Shown here one piece after another: positions 27,590-36,928 of a stretch of 64,000 bases of DNA. The translations under genes were made by a program, and so were the position numbers. How positions within the stretch are numbered: the first letter of the stretch is position 1; every line of letters begins with the position of its first letter. The notes below the pieces were generated by a model that was not told the origin of the DNA, ran no database searches, and saw only the letters and a program-made list of their open reading frames with translations. This DNA is from JABCYV01 sp963729325 (GTDB lineage: Bacteria; Acidobacteriota; Terriglobia; Terriglobales; Acidobacteriaceae), in NCBI GenBank assembly GCA_963729325.1, contig CAVSNS010000047.1, positions 1-64,000 on the forward strand, read 5' to 3'.

Positions 27590-27649
27590 GGCAGAGCGCT
27601 ATCGACCCAGCGTCCTAGGAGGCTGGAGGGACGCTACGATAGCGCTGCC
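27590..27649. repeat. Long stem-loop downstream of galE
   Basis: Outer arms GGCAG(AG)CGCTATCG and CGATAGCGCTGCC enclose inner arms AGCGTCC and GGACGCT, so about 20 base pairs stack with a 13-nt loop. It begins 4 bp after the galE stop. No T tract follows, so it may protect or attenuate the transcript instead of ending it by the standard mechanism. Confidence 0.7.
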
Positions 27650-27729
27650 TGTTGACCGACTGAGAAAAAGCCTAGGCGCGGGGCCGCACCATTTCTAGTG
27701 TATTGTCGGGCAACCGGGAACAAGCCTGA

Positions 27730-29169
27730 TCACCCCACTTTGGCACGCGAACTCAAATGGCGGGCCGCTCTGGTTAAAGCGAGTTCTAAATCCTGCAGGT
27801 GCCGCTCTTCGGTGAGATAGCTAATGACCATCATGCGGATAACGCTTTGGCCGTTCACCGTGGTCTCCGAGATCCAGCGCCGCCCATCGCTCGTGACTTC
27901 TTCCACGACGCTGCCATGCGCTGCCGCCAATTGCTGGGGGCTGAGCTTAAACGATTTGAGCCGGAAGGTGACAATGGGCAAAGTAGGCCGAGCCGCCAGT
28001 TCAAAGTCCTCTGAAGCCCGGACCCATTCCACAAATTGTTCGGTTAGAGCCAGCTGACGATCGATCAATTCCTCGTACGCCTTGCGGCCGTGAACCCGCA
28101 ATGTCAGCCAGAGCTTGAGCGAGTTCATCCGCCGCGTCCATTGGGTGCTGATGCGGGCGTTGTCCGGCAAGTTCGCTCCCACCGTCTTTGGCATGTAAGG
28201 CGCCCTCACCGCGAAAGCACGCTCCAGCGTTTCCGGATGACAAGTCAAAATAACGCCTGCCGCGAAAGGCACCGCCAGCCACTTGTGCGGATCGATGGTG
28301 ATCGAGTCTGCCAGCTCGATTCCACTCACCAAGTCTCGATGTCGATCGGAGAAGATGGCTGCTGCGCCATATGCTCCATCCACATGTAGCCAAAGATGAT
28401 GGCGGCGACAAACTTCTGAAAGAGCCACAAGGTCGTCCACAACGCCAGAGTTCGTGGTGCCGGCGGTAGCGATCACGCAGAAAGGTCTCCCGGCCGCTCG
28501 ATCCGCCATGATGGCCGCTTCAAGCTTCTCTGGATCAAGTTGCAACTTTTCATCTACAGCGATCCGTCGCAGCCCCTTGCGGCCAATACCCAGCAGACCG
28601 GCAGATTTGTCGAGCGAGTGGTGCGCCTCGGTCGAAGCATAGGCTACCGGCTGACGGCCGATCGAAGCTACGCCATCATCAATCGATTTCGGAAACTTTG
28701 CCGCCAAGGCCAGAGCGAGGCCGCTGAAATTAGCTTCATTGCCGCCGCTAGTGAAAGTTCCATTGAAGGGACCACGCCAGCCGACACGTCCTCCGATCCA
28801 CTGAATGGTTTCCAGTTCGATCTTCGACGCCAATTGCGAGCGCGCCAGGGTAGCCAGTTGTGGATTGAGCGCTGCGACCAGCGCTTCCGCCAGCACTCCC
28901 ATGTAGGTGGGAGTGGGATTCATCAACCCAAAGTAGTTGGCGCTGGGCACATGGAATCCCTGATCCACCATTTCACGGCAGAGTTTATCCAGCACCTTGG
29001 CTGCATCCTCCCCCGCTTCCGGAAGCGAATCTTGAAGCGGTCCATAAGTGCGCTGCGTGGCGGGAAGCTGCACCGCGCGATCGGGGAGAGAAGAGAAAAA
29101 CGTATCGATCTGGTCGATAAGCTGATATCCGAGCTTTCGGCGAGTTGCAGAATCGAAGTCGAAACTCAT
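27730..29169 (-). CDS. PLP-dependent group II amino acid decarboxylase
   Basis: About 479 residues of the aromatic-L-amino-acid/glutamate decarboxylase type. It shows 'GTFTSGGNEANFSGLALAL', 'VIATAGTTNSGVVDDL', 'HVDGAYGAAA' and the PLP-lysine motif 'TIDPHKWLAVPF'. It removes CO2 from an amino acid to give an amine; the sequence does not settle whether the substrate is aromatic. I start it at 29169 (MSFDFD), 12 codons inside the longest frame, because the extra codons are poor and basic. The gene is monocistronic, convergent with galE. Confidence 0.9.
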   Translation of the reverse strand: MSFDFDSATRRKLGYQLIDQIDTFFSSLPDRAVQLPATQRTYGPLQDSLPEAGEDAAKVLDKLCREMVDQGFHVPSANYFGLMNPTPTYMGVLAEALVAALNPQLATLARSQLASKIELETIQWIGGRVGWRGPFNGTFTSGGNEANFSGLALALAAKFPKSIDDGVASIGRQPVAYASTEAHHSLDKSAGLLGIGRKGLRRIAVDEKLQLDPEKLEAAIMADRAAGRPFCVIATAGTTNSGVVDDLVALSEVCRRHHLWLHVDGAYGAAAIFSDRHRDLVSGIELADSITIDPHKWLAVPFAAGVILTCHPETLERAFAVRAPYMPKTVGANLPDNARISTQWTRRMNSLKLWLTLRVHGRKAYEELIDRQLALTEQFVEWVRASEDFELAARPTLPIVTFRLKSFKLSPQQLAAAHGSVVEEVTSDGRRWISETTVNGQSVIRMMVISYLTEERHLQDLELALTRAARHLSSRAKVG

Positions 29170-29287
29170 AGATATTCGACTACACCTTCCGCCCAAACGT
29201 CGCAATCATCTATCCGAAACTTGCGGTCAAATCGCCGGGGACAGGCTCGGCAGCGGCTGAGTTTAACCGAATCTTGGGTTGGGAAGA

Positions 29288-29345
29288 GCGTCATCAGACC
29301 GGCGCAGATCAGCCGGGTGAGGGATCTCGCGCGGAGCTGATCGGG
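29288..29345. repeat. Partial copy of the 10033-10143 repeat
   Basis: GCGTCAT, then AGCCGGGTGAGGGATCTCGC and GGAGCT align with the left half of the 111-bp repeat at 10033. The right terminal repeat is missing. It lies in the 270-bp gap between the decarboxylase and lysS, close to a run of nine G at about 29381. Confidence 0.65.
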
Positions 29346-29443
29346 CATTGCCGTTCTCAGCAGATCTCGCCGTGGGAGCGGGGGGGGGACGCTGACGACG
29401 CGAACATAAGAGACAGAAGACAATTGTCCTGCTCCGAAGTCGT

Positions 29444-31000
29444 CTATTTCTTCTGTACGTCCTGGTCGTCCTCTGTGCTTGCTCCTTTTTCCGGCCTCAA
29501 CAACGGAAACAGGATCACATCACGGATGGTGCGCGAGTCAGTCAACAGCATGGCCAATCGATCCACGCCCACGCCCACACCTCCGGCGGGAGGCATGCCA
29601 TAAGCAAGTGCCCGGATGTAGTCCTCATCCATCTGGTGGGCTTCCTCGTCACCGCGCTCGCGCTCTTTGAGTTGTTGCTCGAAGCGGCGACGCTGATCTT
29701 CGGGGTCATTGAGCTCGCTGAAGCCATTGGCAATCTCCATCTTCCCGACAAAAATTTCCCATCGTTCGGTCCAGTCGGGCTCATCGGCTTTTTGCTTCGA
29801 CAGTGGCGAGACGGCAGTAGGGAACTCATAAATGATAGTTGGCTGAACCAGTTGCTCCTCCGCGACCGCGTCAAATAAGCTGGCGATGGTTTTACCTGGA
29901 GACTCGTTCGGATCGTAAGCGACGTGCGCATGGGCTGCGTTGAAGCGTTGCACCAGGTTCTTGACCGAATCCTGCGTGGCGAAGTCTGAAATTTCGGGTT
30001 TGGTTCCGGCCGCCTCGGGCCAGTAATGAATGATGGCCTCGCGCATGGTCATCCGCCGCCAGTTTGCGCCCGCCCAATCGATCTCATCCTCACCCCATTT
30101 GGTTTTTGTTCCTCCGGTGACGTCCTTCGCTGCCTGTTCGATAATCTCCTGGGTCAGGTCCATCACGCCGCGGTAGTCGGTATACGCCTGGTAAAACTCC
30201 AGCATGGTGAACTCAGGATTCCACCGCCAGCCCAGGCCTTCATTGCGGAAATTACGGTTGATCTCGTAGACGCGGTCCAGGCCGCCCACCGTAAGCCGCT
30301 TGAGATAAAGCTCCGGCGCGATGCGGAGATAGAGATCCATATCGAGCGTGTTGTGATGAGTTTTGAAAGGTCGTGCTACAGCGCCGCCTGCAATGAGCTG
30401 CATCATGGGAGTTTCAACTTCAACGAAACCGCGCGTCTCCATGGACCGCCGCAGCGACTGCACCAGCTTGCTACGTTTGAGGAAGACCTCCCGCACCTCG
30501 GGATTCATGACCAGATCAACGTAGCGCTGGCGGTAACGCAGCTCGACATCGGTCAGGCCATGCCATTTTTCTGGCAGCGGCAGCAGGTCCTTGGAGAGGA
30601 ACGTAATCTCATCAACATGCACGCTCAGTTCTCCGGTGCGCGTGCGGAACAGATATCCGCCGACCCCAATGTGATCTCCCAGGTCGAGTAATTTGTAGAG
30701 CTCGAAACCCTTGTCGCCCACGGCATCTTTCTTGATGTAGATCTGCAGCCTTTGTCCCCCTTGCTGCAGGTGCGCAAATCCAGCCTTGCCCATCAACCGG
30801 ATGGCCATGATGCGCCCGGCGATCTTCACATTCACGCGCGGATTTTCCAATTGCTCCGCAGTTTTATCCGAGTACTCCGCCAGAATTTGAGGAATCGTGT
30901 GGGTGAAGTCGTACTTTCGGGGATAAGCCTGTTGGCCGAGAGCTTCGATTTGTTTCAGCTTTTGCTGCCGCAGTTGATAAATATCGTCGTCGAGTGCCAA
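29444..31000 (-). CDS. lysS: Lysyl-tRNA synthetase (class II)
   Basis: A 518-residue class II lysyl-tRNA synthetase: charges tRNA-Lys with lysine using ATP. The OB-fold anticodon-binding domain comes first ('VKIAGRIMAIRLMGKAGFAHL'). Class II motif 1 lies around 'RGFVEVETPMMQ', motif 2 is 'NFRNEGLGWRWNPEFTMLEF' and motif 3 'GGVGVGVDRLAMLLTD'. Motif 2 has LGWRW where most LysS have ISTRH, a local oddity. Translation appears to start with TTG at 31000 after AAGGAA. Intact and expected to be essential. Confidence 0.95.
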   Translation of the reverse strand: MALDDDIYQLRQQKLKQIEALGQQAYPRKYDFTHTIPQILAEYSDKTAEQLENPRVNVKIAGRIMAIRLMGKAGFAHLQQGGQRLQIYIKKDAVGDKGFELYKLLDLGDHIGVGGYLFRTRTGELSVHVDEITFLSKDLLPLPEKWHGLTDVELRYRQRYVDLVMNPEVREVFLKRSKLVQSLRRSMETRGFVEVETPMMQLIAGGAVARPFKTHHNTLDMDLYLRIAPELYLKRLTVGGLDRVYEINRNFRNEGLGWRWNPEFTMLEFYQAYTDYRGVMDLTQEIIEQAAKDVTGGTKTKWGEDEIDWAGANWRRMTMREAIIHYWPEAAGTKPEISDFATQDSVKNLVQRFNAAHAHVAYDPNESPGKTIASLFDAVAEEQLVQPTIIYEFPTAVSPLSKQKADEPDWTERWEIFVGKMEIANGFSELNDPEDQRRRFEQQLKERERGDEEAHQMDEDYIRALAYGMPPAGGVGVGVDRLAMLLTDSRTIRDVILFPLLRPEKGASTEDDQDVQKK

Positions 31001-31134
31001 GGAATTCCTTTTTTAGTTGCGCGGATTGCGATCCCCAAAGAGGGTTTCCGGCATAATCGGGAAAACCGATTATAAACAAGGTCCGTCGGATTCCGGGATG
31101 TGGAGGTATCCAGGCCGTCGCTTGGGCGGAGGCG

Positions 31135-31164
31135 AAAAAAAGGGGCCGCCCGACGGGCGACCCC
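31135..31164 (-). terminator. Rho-independent terminator of the S53 protease gene
   Basis: On the minus strand the stem GGGGTCGCCC-GTC-GGGCGGCCCC is followed at once by TTTTTTT. It lies about 25 bp after the reconstructed stop of the protease gene, so it fits as its terminator. Confidence 0.8.
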
Positions 31165-33375
31165 AATAATCATCTCAAAGGATGCAGTTCAGTGGGTAGC
31201 CGCAGCACCGCCGCCCGCTGACGCTGCCACGACTGCATTGATGAACGCTAACCCATTCGGCGTGCCCAAGCCCGTCACGTTGTTTCATCCCGGACCTGTG
31301 GTCAGGGACGAGTCTGTCCCGAAGACAAACACATCCCAACGAGTGGAAGTGGAGCTTTGGAAGAGCGCGCTGACAAAGTTTCGCGTATTTCCCAGCGTAC
31401 AAGGTGGAGCAGCACAATCAGATGGCGCTGCCAGAGCCTTGGCAGATTCGTGAATAATAGTGGGCGGTTTTGGTGGTGTGTTGGGAATCGAAATGACCCC
31501 TGTCACGTTATTCGGGGAACTGATCTGGCGCACGTCGGTGATGGCACTGGGAGGCAGGTTGTGAGCAGAGGTGCTGCCTGTCCTAGCGGCCCGCTCCCGG
31601 CCGCCTGGTTGGCAAGCGCCCACATGGCCGAGAACATCGGGGCAGAGAGACTGGTGCCGCCAAATACCTCGACGAATTGCGGATGACCCGGCACGCTGTC
31701 GGGCGTCACGATGAGCTCTAATCCGGTCTGTGGATCCGCAACCATCGAGATATCTGGGGTCTGGCGGAAACTACCCGGCAAGTTTTTCTGGAACGATGGT
31801 TTGGCGAAGACGGTGCTAGGCCCTCCCCCGGCTCCGCCATTGAAGCCAAAACCGAGAGGTGGGACCACCGGAGGATTCGGTTTGGGGTCGGCGATTCTAG
31901 TGAAGTTGAGGCCCCAGCCGGTCTGTAATTTGACGGTGTGATCCGCACCTAAGAATGTGCTGGTGCCACCCACCGCCGTCGCAAACGGTGAACTGGCAGC
32001 GAATCCGGGAGACGTGGCGTGAATGCCAAAATTCGCGATATCAAATGCGAGGTTATCGCCCGAGTCACCGGTAGAAATTTGTAGCGAAATGCCCAGAGCG
32101 GCAGCGGTCTGCGCAAGATTGTTTTCAATTACGAGCGTCGACGGCTGAAGGTCTACGAAGACTATCTCTGGAAGTCCAAAACTGTTGGAAATTACATTGC
32201 CCGCGAGATTGTCGATCGCAAAGAGATTTGCGATAACGAGATTTGTGAACGAGTTGTCCGCGCCCAGCACCAGGAGAATGTTGGCAGCTGGAGCGATGCT
32301 GTGCGCCGATTCCACATCGAGGGTGGTTTCGAATTGGCAATTTCCTGCGATACAGCCGTTTTTAGCAGTGCAGGTCGCCGAACCATTGGGCTTGACGATT
32401 TGGAAATTCTTAGAGGTGAGGCGGGGCAGCTTGTTAAGTCTGGAAAACGTGTTGGCGTCAGCAAGAATCGTATTCGAACCAAATGCATCGACAATCACGA
32501 TGGTCTGGCCTGTGCCGGCAAAGCCGTTGGCATAGACCGTATCCAACCCGTAAATGGCTTGCATGTCGGCAGCATCATAGCCGCACTGGGGAGCTCCGGG
32601 TGGAACGGAAGCAATGCCTGAACCGTAGGTATTGCCCGAGTACACGGCTGATGGACCACCGCCAGGGGTGGTGAAAGTCTCGGTCGCAGGGCCACCGAGA
32701 CAGTTTGCCGTGAAAAACAGTCCATTTGAGCCTGCGCCTGCAGACTTGAGTGGAATACCTCTAGCGGGGCCACCAGTATCAGGATTGATCGGCCGTCGCA
32801 CATGAGACTGGTAGCGAAGATCGTTTAATCCCTGCACTGCAGCCACTACAGTGGCGGCAGGCCCTTCGATCGCAGGCTCCGTCAGGTTCGCCCGATGGCA
32901 CGCCGGTACAGACATCAACCTAATGGGGTGCAAATCCCCTGATCCCAATGGTCCGTTCGGGGATCTAGCAGGAGGTCGAGTTGGAGGCGCGAGCCAACGG
33001 CTCAAGTGACCTTGAACGAAGATGCAAAGCAGCGGGCCGTAATAACCATGAACTCGAATCAGCCTCGTCAAACTCTTGCTGTGTGAGCCGACCGTATCGT
33101 CTGCGCGGGAAGGCTGCTAACAGATGGGGATTAACGGACACCTGAACCATCTGTTCACACCGGGGTGTTGGAGATGGCACGCTGTGAAAGGGTGATGATC
33201 CTAGGCCGGGAGGTCTCATCCGATGCCAGCTGACCGCTAGCAACGGGCCGGTATAAGGCAATCGAAATCCGGTTCGGTCGGAGGAGAATTCCGCGGGGCT
33301 CATAGTACTGCTGGAAGGCTGGGACAACATAACCCAACCCGAGGGAAGGGGCCCTGCTTCAGTCACAGAGGTTCA

Positions 33376-34686
33376 ATGCAGTTGAGGAAGTTTTATTGCC
33401 CTATGGCTAGAAACGAAACAGAACAAGTTCGGCAACTGCAAAGAACCCTATATCGCACAGCCAAGCAGTCGAAAGCTGTGAAGTTCTACAGTCTGTATGA
33501 CAAAGTGTGGCGCATGGACGTGCTCAGGGAAGCCTGGCAACAGGTGAAAGAAAACCGGGGTGCGCCAGGCGTGGATGGCGAAACCATCGAAGGCATTGTG
33601 TCGCGTGGAAAAGAAGAGGGGATGATCAGCCGATTGCAGGAACAACTGCGGGCCAAGACCTATCGCTTTCAACCGGTGCGAAGAGTAGATATCCCGAAAC
33701 CGAAGGGAGGCACTCGGCCACTAGGAATCGCGACGGTCGAAGATCGCGTGGTGCAGACTGCGATGAAGCTGGTGCTGGAACCTATCTTTGAAGCCGACTT
33801 TCACCCATGTTCATACGGCTACCGTCCGCAGCGAGATGCGAAGATGGCCTCGACGGCGATTCGCAACGATCTGTATCAGGGAGCCTGGGGCGTGGTGGAG
33901 ATTGATTTCCGCAGCTACTTCACGACCATTCCGCACGACAAGCTGATCATCTTGATCCAGCAACGCGTGGTGGATGGGAGCATGCTGCGGCTGATCAAGC
34001 AGAGCCTGACGGTTGGAATCGCCTATGAAGGGAAGGTGGAGCCAACGAGGGTGGGAGTCCCGCAAGGGTCACCGATCTCGCCGCTCTATAGCAACATCTA
34101 CCTGAACTTGCTGGACCAGGTGTGGCACAAGCGGGGCTACCCGGAGAAACTGGGGGCCACACTGCACCGCTACGCTGATGATGCGATTCTCATTTGCCGC
34201 AAGAGCGGTGCGCATGCTCTTCAGGCATTCGAGGCCATCGCGTCACGGATGGGCCTAACGGTCAATCGCGAAAAGACCCGAATCACGAAGTTGATCGAAG
34301 GATTCGACTTCATCGGGTTTCAGTTCGTGAAGCGGCGTTCACCCAAAAGCGGCAAGCAGACCATCTACATCTTTCCCAGCAAGGCCGCGCAGCGCAACAT
34401 TCGACGACGGATTAAGTACTTCACCAAGCGGCGGGCGCCGATAGGGGCCGCGGAGTTTGTTGAGCAAGTGAGCCAAGCGGTGCGGGGATGGGTGAACTAC
34501 TATCGCCACACCAACGCAAGCAACGCGTTTCGAAGCTTGCAACGCTTCATCAACACACGCTTTCGCCGCTACTTGAACTTTCGCCATAAAGGTCGAGGCT
34601 TCGGGTGGAGGAAGTACCCGAATGCGACTCTGTACGCCCGAGGGATGATCTATATCGGGAGTGGGGTCATCGAGTACGCGCGCTAG
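33376..34686 (+). CDS. ltrA: Group II intron reverse transcriptase/maturase
   Basis: A 436-residue intron-encoded protein. RT blocks are seen in order: 'PKPKGGTRPLGIATVEDRVV', 'GYRPQRDAKMA', 'VVEIDFRSYFTTIPHD', 'GVPQGSPISPLYSNIYLN', the catalytic 'LHRYADDAILIC', and 'FDFIGFQFV'. The maturase-type C-terminal domain (GIIM-like) follows, with 'VRGWVNYYRHTNAS'. No HNH endonuclease domain is present. The frame is intact, so the intron may still be mobile. It helps splicing and copies the intron RNA into DNA. Confidence 0.93.
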   Translation: MQLRKFYCPMARNETEQVRQLQRTLYRTAKQSKAVKFYSLYDKVWRMDVLREAWQQVKENRGAPGVDGETIEGIVSRGKEEGMISRLQEQLRAKTYRFQPVRRVDIPKPKGGTRPLGIATVEDRVVQTAMKLVLEPIFEADFHPCSYGYRPQRDAKMASTAIRNDLYQGAWGVVEIDFRSYFTTIPHDKLIILIQQRVVDGSMLRLIKQSLTVGIAYEGKVEPTRVGVPQGSPISPLYSNIYLNLLDQVWHKRGYPEKLGATLHRYADDAILICRKSGAHALQAFEAIASRMGLTVNREKTRITKLIEGFDFIGFQFVKRRSPKSGKQTIYIFPSKAAQRNIRRRIKYFTKRRAPIGAAEFVEQVSQAVRGWVNYYRHTNASNAFRSLQRFINTRFRRYLNFRHKGRGFGWRKYPNATLYARGMIYIGSGVIEYAR

Positions 34687-34715
34687 CCTGCGCATGCGGT
34701 GTGACGAAGACTGTC

Positions 34716-34753
34716 GGACCGCCGGATTCGGGAAAACTGAACGTCCGGTGGGA
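34716..34753 (+). ncRNA. Domain V-like stem of group II intron 1
   Basis: The stretch ACCGCCGG…GAAAA…CCGGTGG forms a stem closed around a GAAA-type loop, 30 nt after the reverse transcriptase stop. This position and shape fit the catalytic domain V, but the exact pairing was judged by eye. Confidence 0.6.
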
Positions 34754-35340
34754 TGGGAAGGGAATGGTGAACTGGTCATGATGGGGCTATTGAGGCACTG
34801 CAATGGGGAAACCCGCAGAAACAGATAGGCGCCATCTAAAGTCACTGAGCCATTCCTTTACCCTAGAATTTCTCCATCGATTTTGAATCGGTTGATCTGA
34901 ACCTTGAAGGCATCCTGAACATCCGCGATACGGCCCTGCGCAGATATGTAGTGGTTGTTTTTGTCCACGGACGAGATGCTTAAATTACGGGCTGTGAGGA
35001 AGTCCCGGACCGCGGCTGCTTCCCGGGCCGTCGGCGCGAAGTTCGCGTGATATTGCTCTAGAGTGAGGAAGTGATGATAGTTCGGAGAACTCGCGTCATA
35101 TATCTCCCGAACCAGTTCATCGAACGCGGCTTGATTGTGATGTCTCAACCAAACCGTCACCGTGATTTGCTTGGACAGATCCTCGGCACCGAGGTTTTCT
35201 GCGTTCGAAAGCATTCGCGCGGGATTATCTGCGGCAACTTGCGCCCTGGCTGGTTGTGAGAATCCAAAGCCAACGGCCAATGTGAAAATTACGAGCAGAG
35301 TGGCGACTTTACGGCTCGACATATCTGAATCTCCTTGGAA

Positions 35341-35702
35341 GGGCTGACATATGCGGTTTTACGCATGGTGCGCATTTCGCGCGGAAGAGCGGGGACGAAG
35401 TTTGTCACCAGTAACAGAGCACTGTCAAGGCGTATCTGATGAGTGCAAACAATTGCACAAAATGCCAAAAACCGTGCCCAACAAGGCTTTCCCGAGATCG
35501 AGAGTGCGCACGCACATTCGATTCGAGCCGTCAGTCGATACTGAGAATGCCAATTCACAAAACACTGGTGCAGGATTATGTCCTGGCGAGATAGCAGACA
35601 CTCGAGTTCTTCAACAGTTCCGCCATCGATTGAACCCTGATCCTTGAAGCGAGGGCTGGTCAGAAGTTACTATTACAAGTCAACTGTGTTCAGCAGCAAG
35701 GT
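35341..35702. other. Leader region upstream of the nuo-atp cluster
   Basis: About 370 bp lie between the divergent protease start and nuoA. Short open frames here have no ribosome-binding site and look spurious. The region must hold the promoter of the energy cluster. Confidence 0.4.
35644..35673 (+). promoter_or_regulatory. Possible sigma70-type promoter of the nuo-atp cluster
   Basis: TTGAAG (35644) and TACTAT (35668) are 18 bp apart and lie about 40 bp before nuoA. The -10 box matches only four of six consensus bases, so this is a weak prediction. Confidence 0.3.
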
Positions 35703-35714
35703 GTGAGGGGATCA

Positions 35715-36071
35715 ATGCCGCAAAACTACGTTCCCATCTTTATCTTCGTCGCAGTGGTGGCAATCATGATTCCTTTACCGCTGCTGCTGGCCAAGTTGGT
35801 CCGCCCGGAGAATCCCAGCAAGGCGAAATTGATGCCTTACGAATGCGGCATCGATCCTGTGGACAACTCCCGCGGCCGTTATACCGTTCGTTACTATATT
35901 GTTGCTATCCTGTTCGTGGTATTCGACGTGGAGACCATCTTCCTTTTTCCCTGGGCGGTAAAATTCAAGGCCCTGGGGGCGTTCGGACTCGTCGAAATGC
36001 TAATTTTCCTCGCCATCCTGGTCGTGGGTTACATCTGGATCTGGAAAAAGGGCGCATTGGAATGGATCTAG
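35715..36071 (+). CDS. nuoA: NADH-quinone oxidoreductase subunit A
   Basis: A 118-residue membrane subunit of respiratory complex I with three helices. It carries the family marks 'YECGIDPVDNSRGRYTVRYY' and 'VVFDVETIFLFPWAV', with the conserved Asp and Glu of helix 2 and the Cys of the quinone-site loop. The start at 35715 has GAGGGG 4 bp before it. It heads a 12.5-kb co-directional cluster. The gene that normally follows, nuoB, is not here. Confidence 0.95.
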   Translation: MPQNYVPIFIFVAVVAIMIPLPLLLAKLVRPENPSKAKLMPYECGIDPVDNSRGRYTVRYYIVAILFVVFDVETIFLFPWAVKFKALGAFGLVEMLIFLAILVVGYIWIWKKGALEWI

Positions 36072-36083
36072 ATTGGTTTGCGC

Positions 36084-36401
36084 ATGACTGATCCAGCTCC
36101 ACAGTCCGAGACATTCGTCGCCAGCCGCCTGACCCGAGGAAATCTGCTTTTCCCCACACGAATCACGGTCACCCCGCAGCACGTCAGCCGGATCAAGCCT
36201 CGCCTCTTTGGCAGCAACGAGGAGAGCATCGCCATCGGCAAAGTCGCCTCCGTGCACATTACTACTGGGGTGATTTGGTCGGACATTCGGATTGATTCTT
36301 CAGGCGGCTCCGACCCCATCGCCAGTCATGGCCACACCAAAGCCGAGGCGCAGCGGATCCGCGATCTCATCGAGGCCTACCAGGCGAATCAGAAGAAATA
36401 G
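36084..36401 (+). CDS. Small PH-like hypothetical protein within nuo cluster
   Basis: A 105-residue soluble protein that follows nuoA by 12 bp. The beta-rich middle ('NLLFPTRITVTPQHVSRI', 'IAIGKVASVHITTGVIWSDI') and the final helix ('HGHTKAEAQRIRDLIEAY') resemble bacterial PH-like domains (DUF304-like), which are often membrane-associated; this is a fold impression, not a match. Its role in complex I, if any, is unknown. Confidence 0.6.
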   Translation: MTDPAPQSETFVASRLTRGNLLFPTRITVTPQHVSRIKPRLFGSNEESIAIGKVASVHITTGVIWSDIRIDSSGGSDPIASHGHTKAEAQRIRDLIEAYQANQKK

Positions 36402-36494
36402 TGTCCTGGCTTGTGCTGCCAAGCGGATTGATTAGGGCCTTATGCTAAAGGCACTGGGGAAAAGCACTAATTTTGGCATCTGCTAGGGAAGCCG

Positions 36495-36788
36495 ATGGAT
36501 TCACGGCAAATTTTCAAACGGGCAGTACTTATTTCGGCAGTCCTGCTTATTTGTTCCCTGACAGCCGAAAGGTTTCTAGACCCGGAGCCCTCGGCCGGCT
36601 TAGTGGTCTTGCCGGGAATTATTGTGGGGGTGTTCGTAGCCGAAATCATAGCCATTGGAACGAAAGGAAATGCTCACGCTGTAAATCTTGTGACGATCTT
36701 AGTCGTCGCAAGTGTCATCAATTTTTTCTGCTACCTTGGGGTCACATATCTCATTCTCTTACTATGGTCTAGGTCGCGCAAAGACTGA
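36495..36788 (+). CDS. Small membrane protein, unknown
   Basis: A 97-residue protein with three predicted membrane helices ('AVLISAVLLICSLTAERF', 'LVVLPGIIVGVFVAEIIAIG', 'VTILVVASVINFFCYLGVTY') and a basic C terminus (WSRSRKD). I do not recognise the family. It lies on the same strand as the nuo genes, 94 bp after the PH-like gene and 140 bp before nuoC. Confidence 0.6.
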   Translation: MDSRQIFKRAVLISAVLLICSLTAERFLDPEPSAGLVVLPGIIVGVFVAEIIAIGTKGNAHAVNLVTILVVASVINFFCYLGVTYLILLLWSRSRKD

Positions 36789-36928
36789 CTCGGTTGCCTT
36801 CACCCCTGGGGAAATCAAACTGACCCAGCGTCGCCCCTCCCCACGATTGACAGCCTGTTTGCAAGCTGTTAGAAGTTAACGTTCTCCTGTGTGTCGCGGC
36901 CGCGTCCGAGGTTTGTGCCTTCGCAGCT

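Larger units (their letters stand above)
32900..34862 (+). mobile_element. Group II intron inserted antisense in the S53 gene
   Basis: About 1.96 kb of plus-strand sequence splits the minus-strand protease gene. It has a long structured 5' region (32930-33375), an intron-type reverse transcriptase, a domain V-like stem and a domain VI-like stem (GGAATGG / CCATTCC) near 34759-34856. The 3' edge lies near 34861 (…TTTAC). The 5' edge lies between about 32895 and 32930; I could not fix the conserved GUGYG start. Because it is antisense to its host gene it cannot be spliced out of the protease mRNA. Confidence 0.82.
31189..35322 (-). pseudogene. Exported S53 (kumamolisin/sedolisin-type) protease, disrupted
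   Basis: The N-terminal part (35322-34864) has a signal peptide (LLVIFTLAVGFGFSQPARAQ) and a pro-kumamolisin propeptide ('NYHHFLTLEQYHANFAPT'). It is then cut by an antisense group II intron. The rest resumes near 32898 with 'HRANLTEPAIEGPA' and holds the catalytic residues of sedolisins: Glu and Asp in 'FETTLDVESAH', Asp in 'QISTGDSGDN' and Ser in 'FGGTSLSAPMFSAMW'. A frameshift lies near 31560, and TGG to TGA at 31285-31287 (GPG-stop-NNVTGLGTPNG) ends the frame before the C-terminal calcium-loop region. With three independent lesions the protease is inactive. Confidence 0.88.

Noticed and set aside
29375..29392. Run of nine G upstream of lysS as a phase-variation tract
   Set aside because: It lies 3' of lysS and between genes, not in a coding frame or promoter; more likely incidental.
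30026..30691. Plus-strand open frame opposite lysS
   Set aside because: Shadow frame of an essential gene with intact class II motifs.
33376..34686. Reverse transcriptase as part of a defence system (retron or DRT)
   Set aside because: It has a maturase-type C-terminal part and lies between domain I-like and domain V/VI-like RNA structures, so a group II intron explains it.
35351..35647. 98-codon open frame in the nuoA leader
   Set aside because: No ribosome-binding site and no coding-like sequence; treated as leader DNA.
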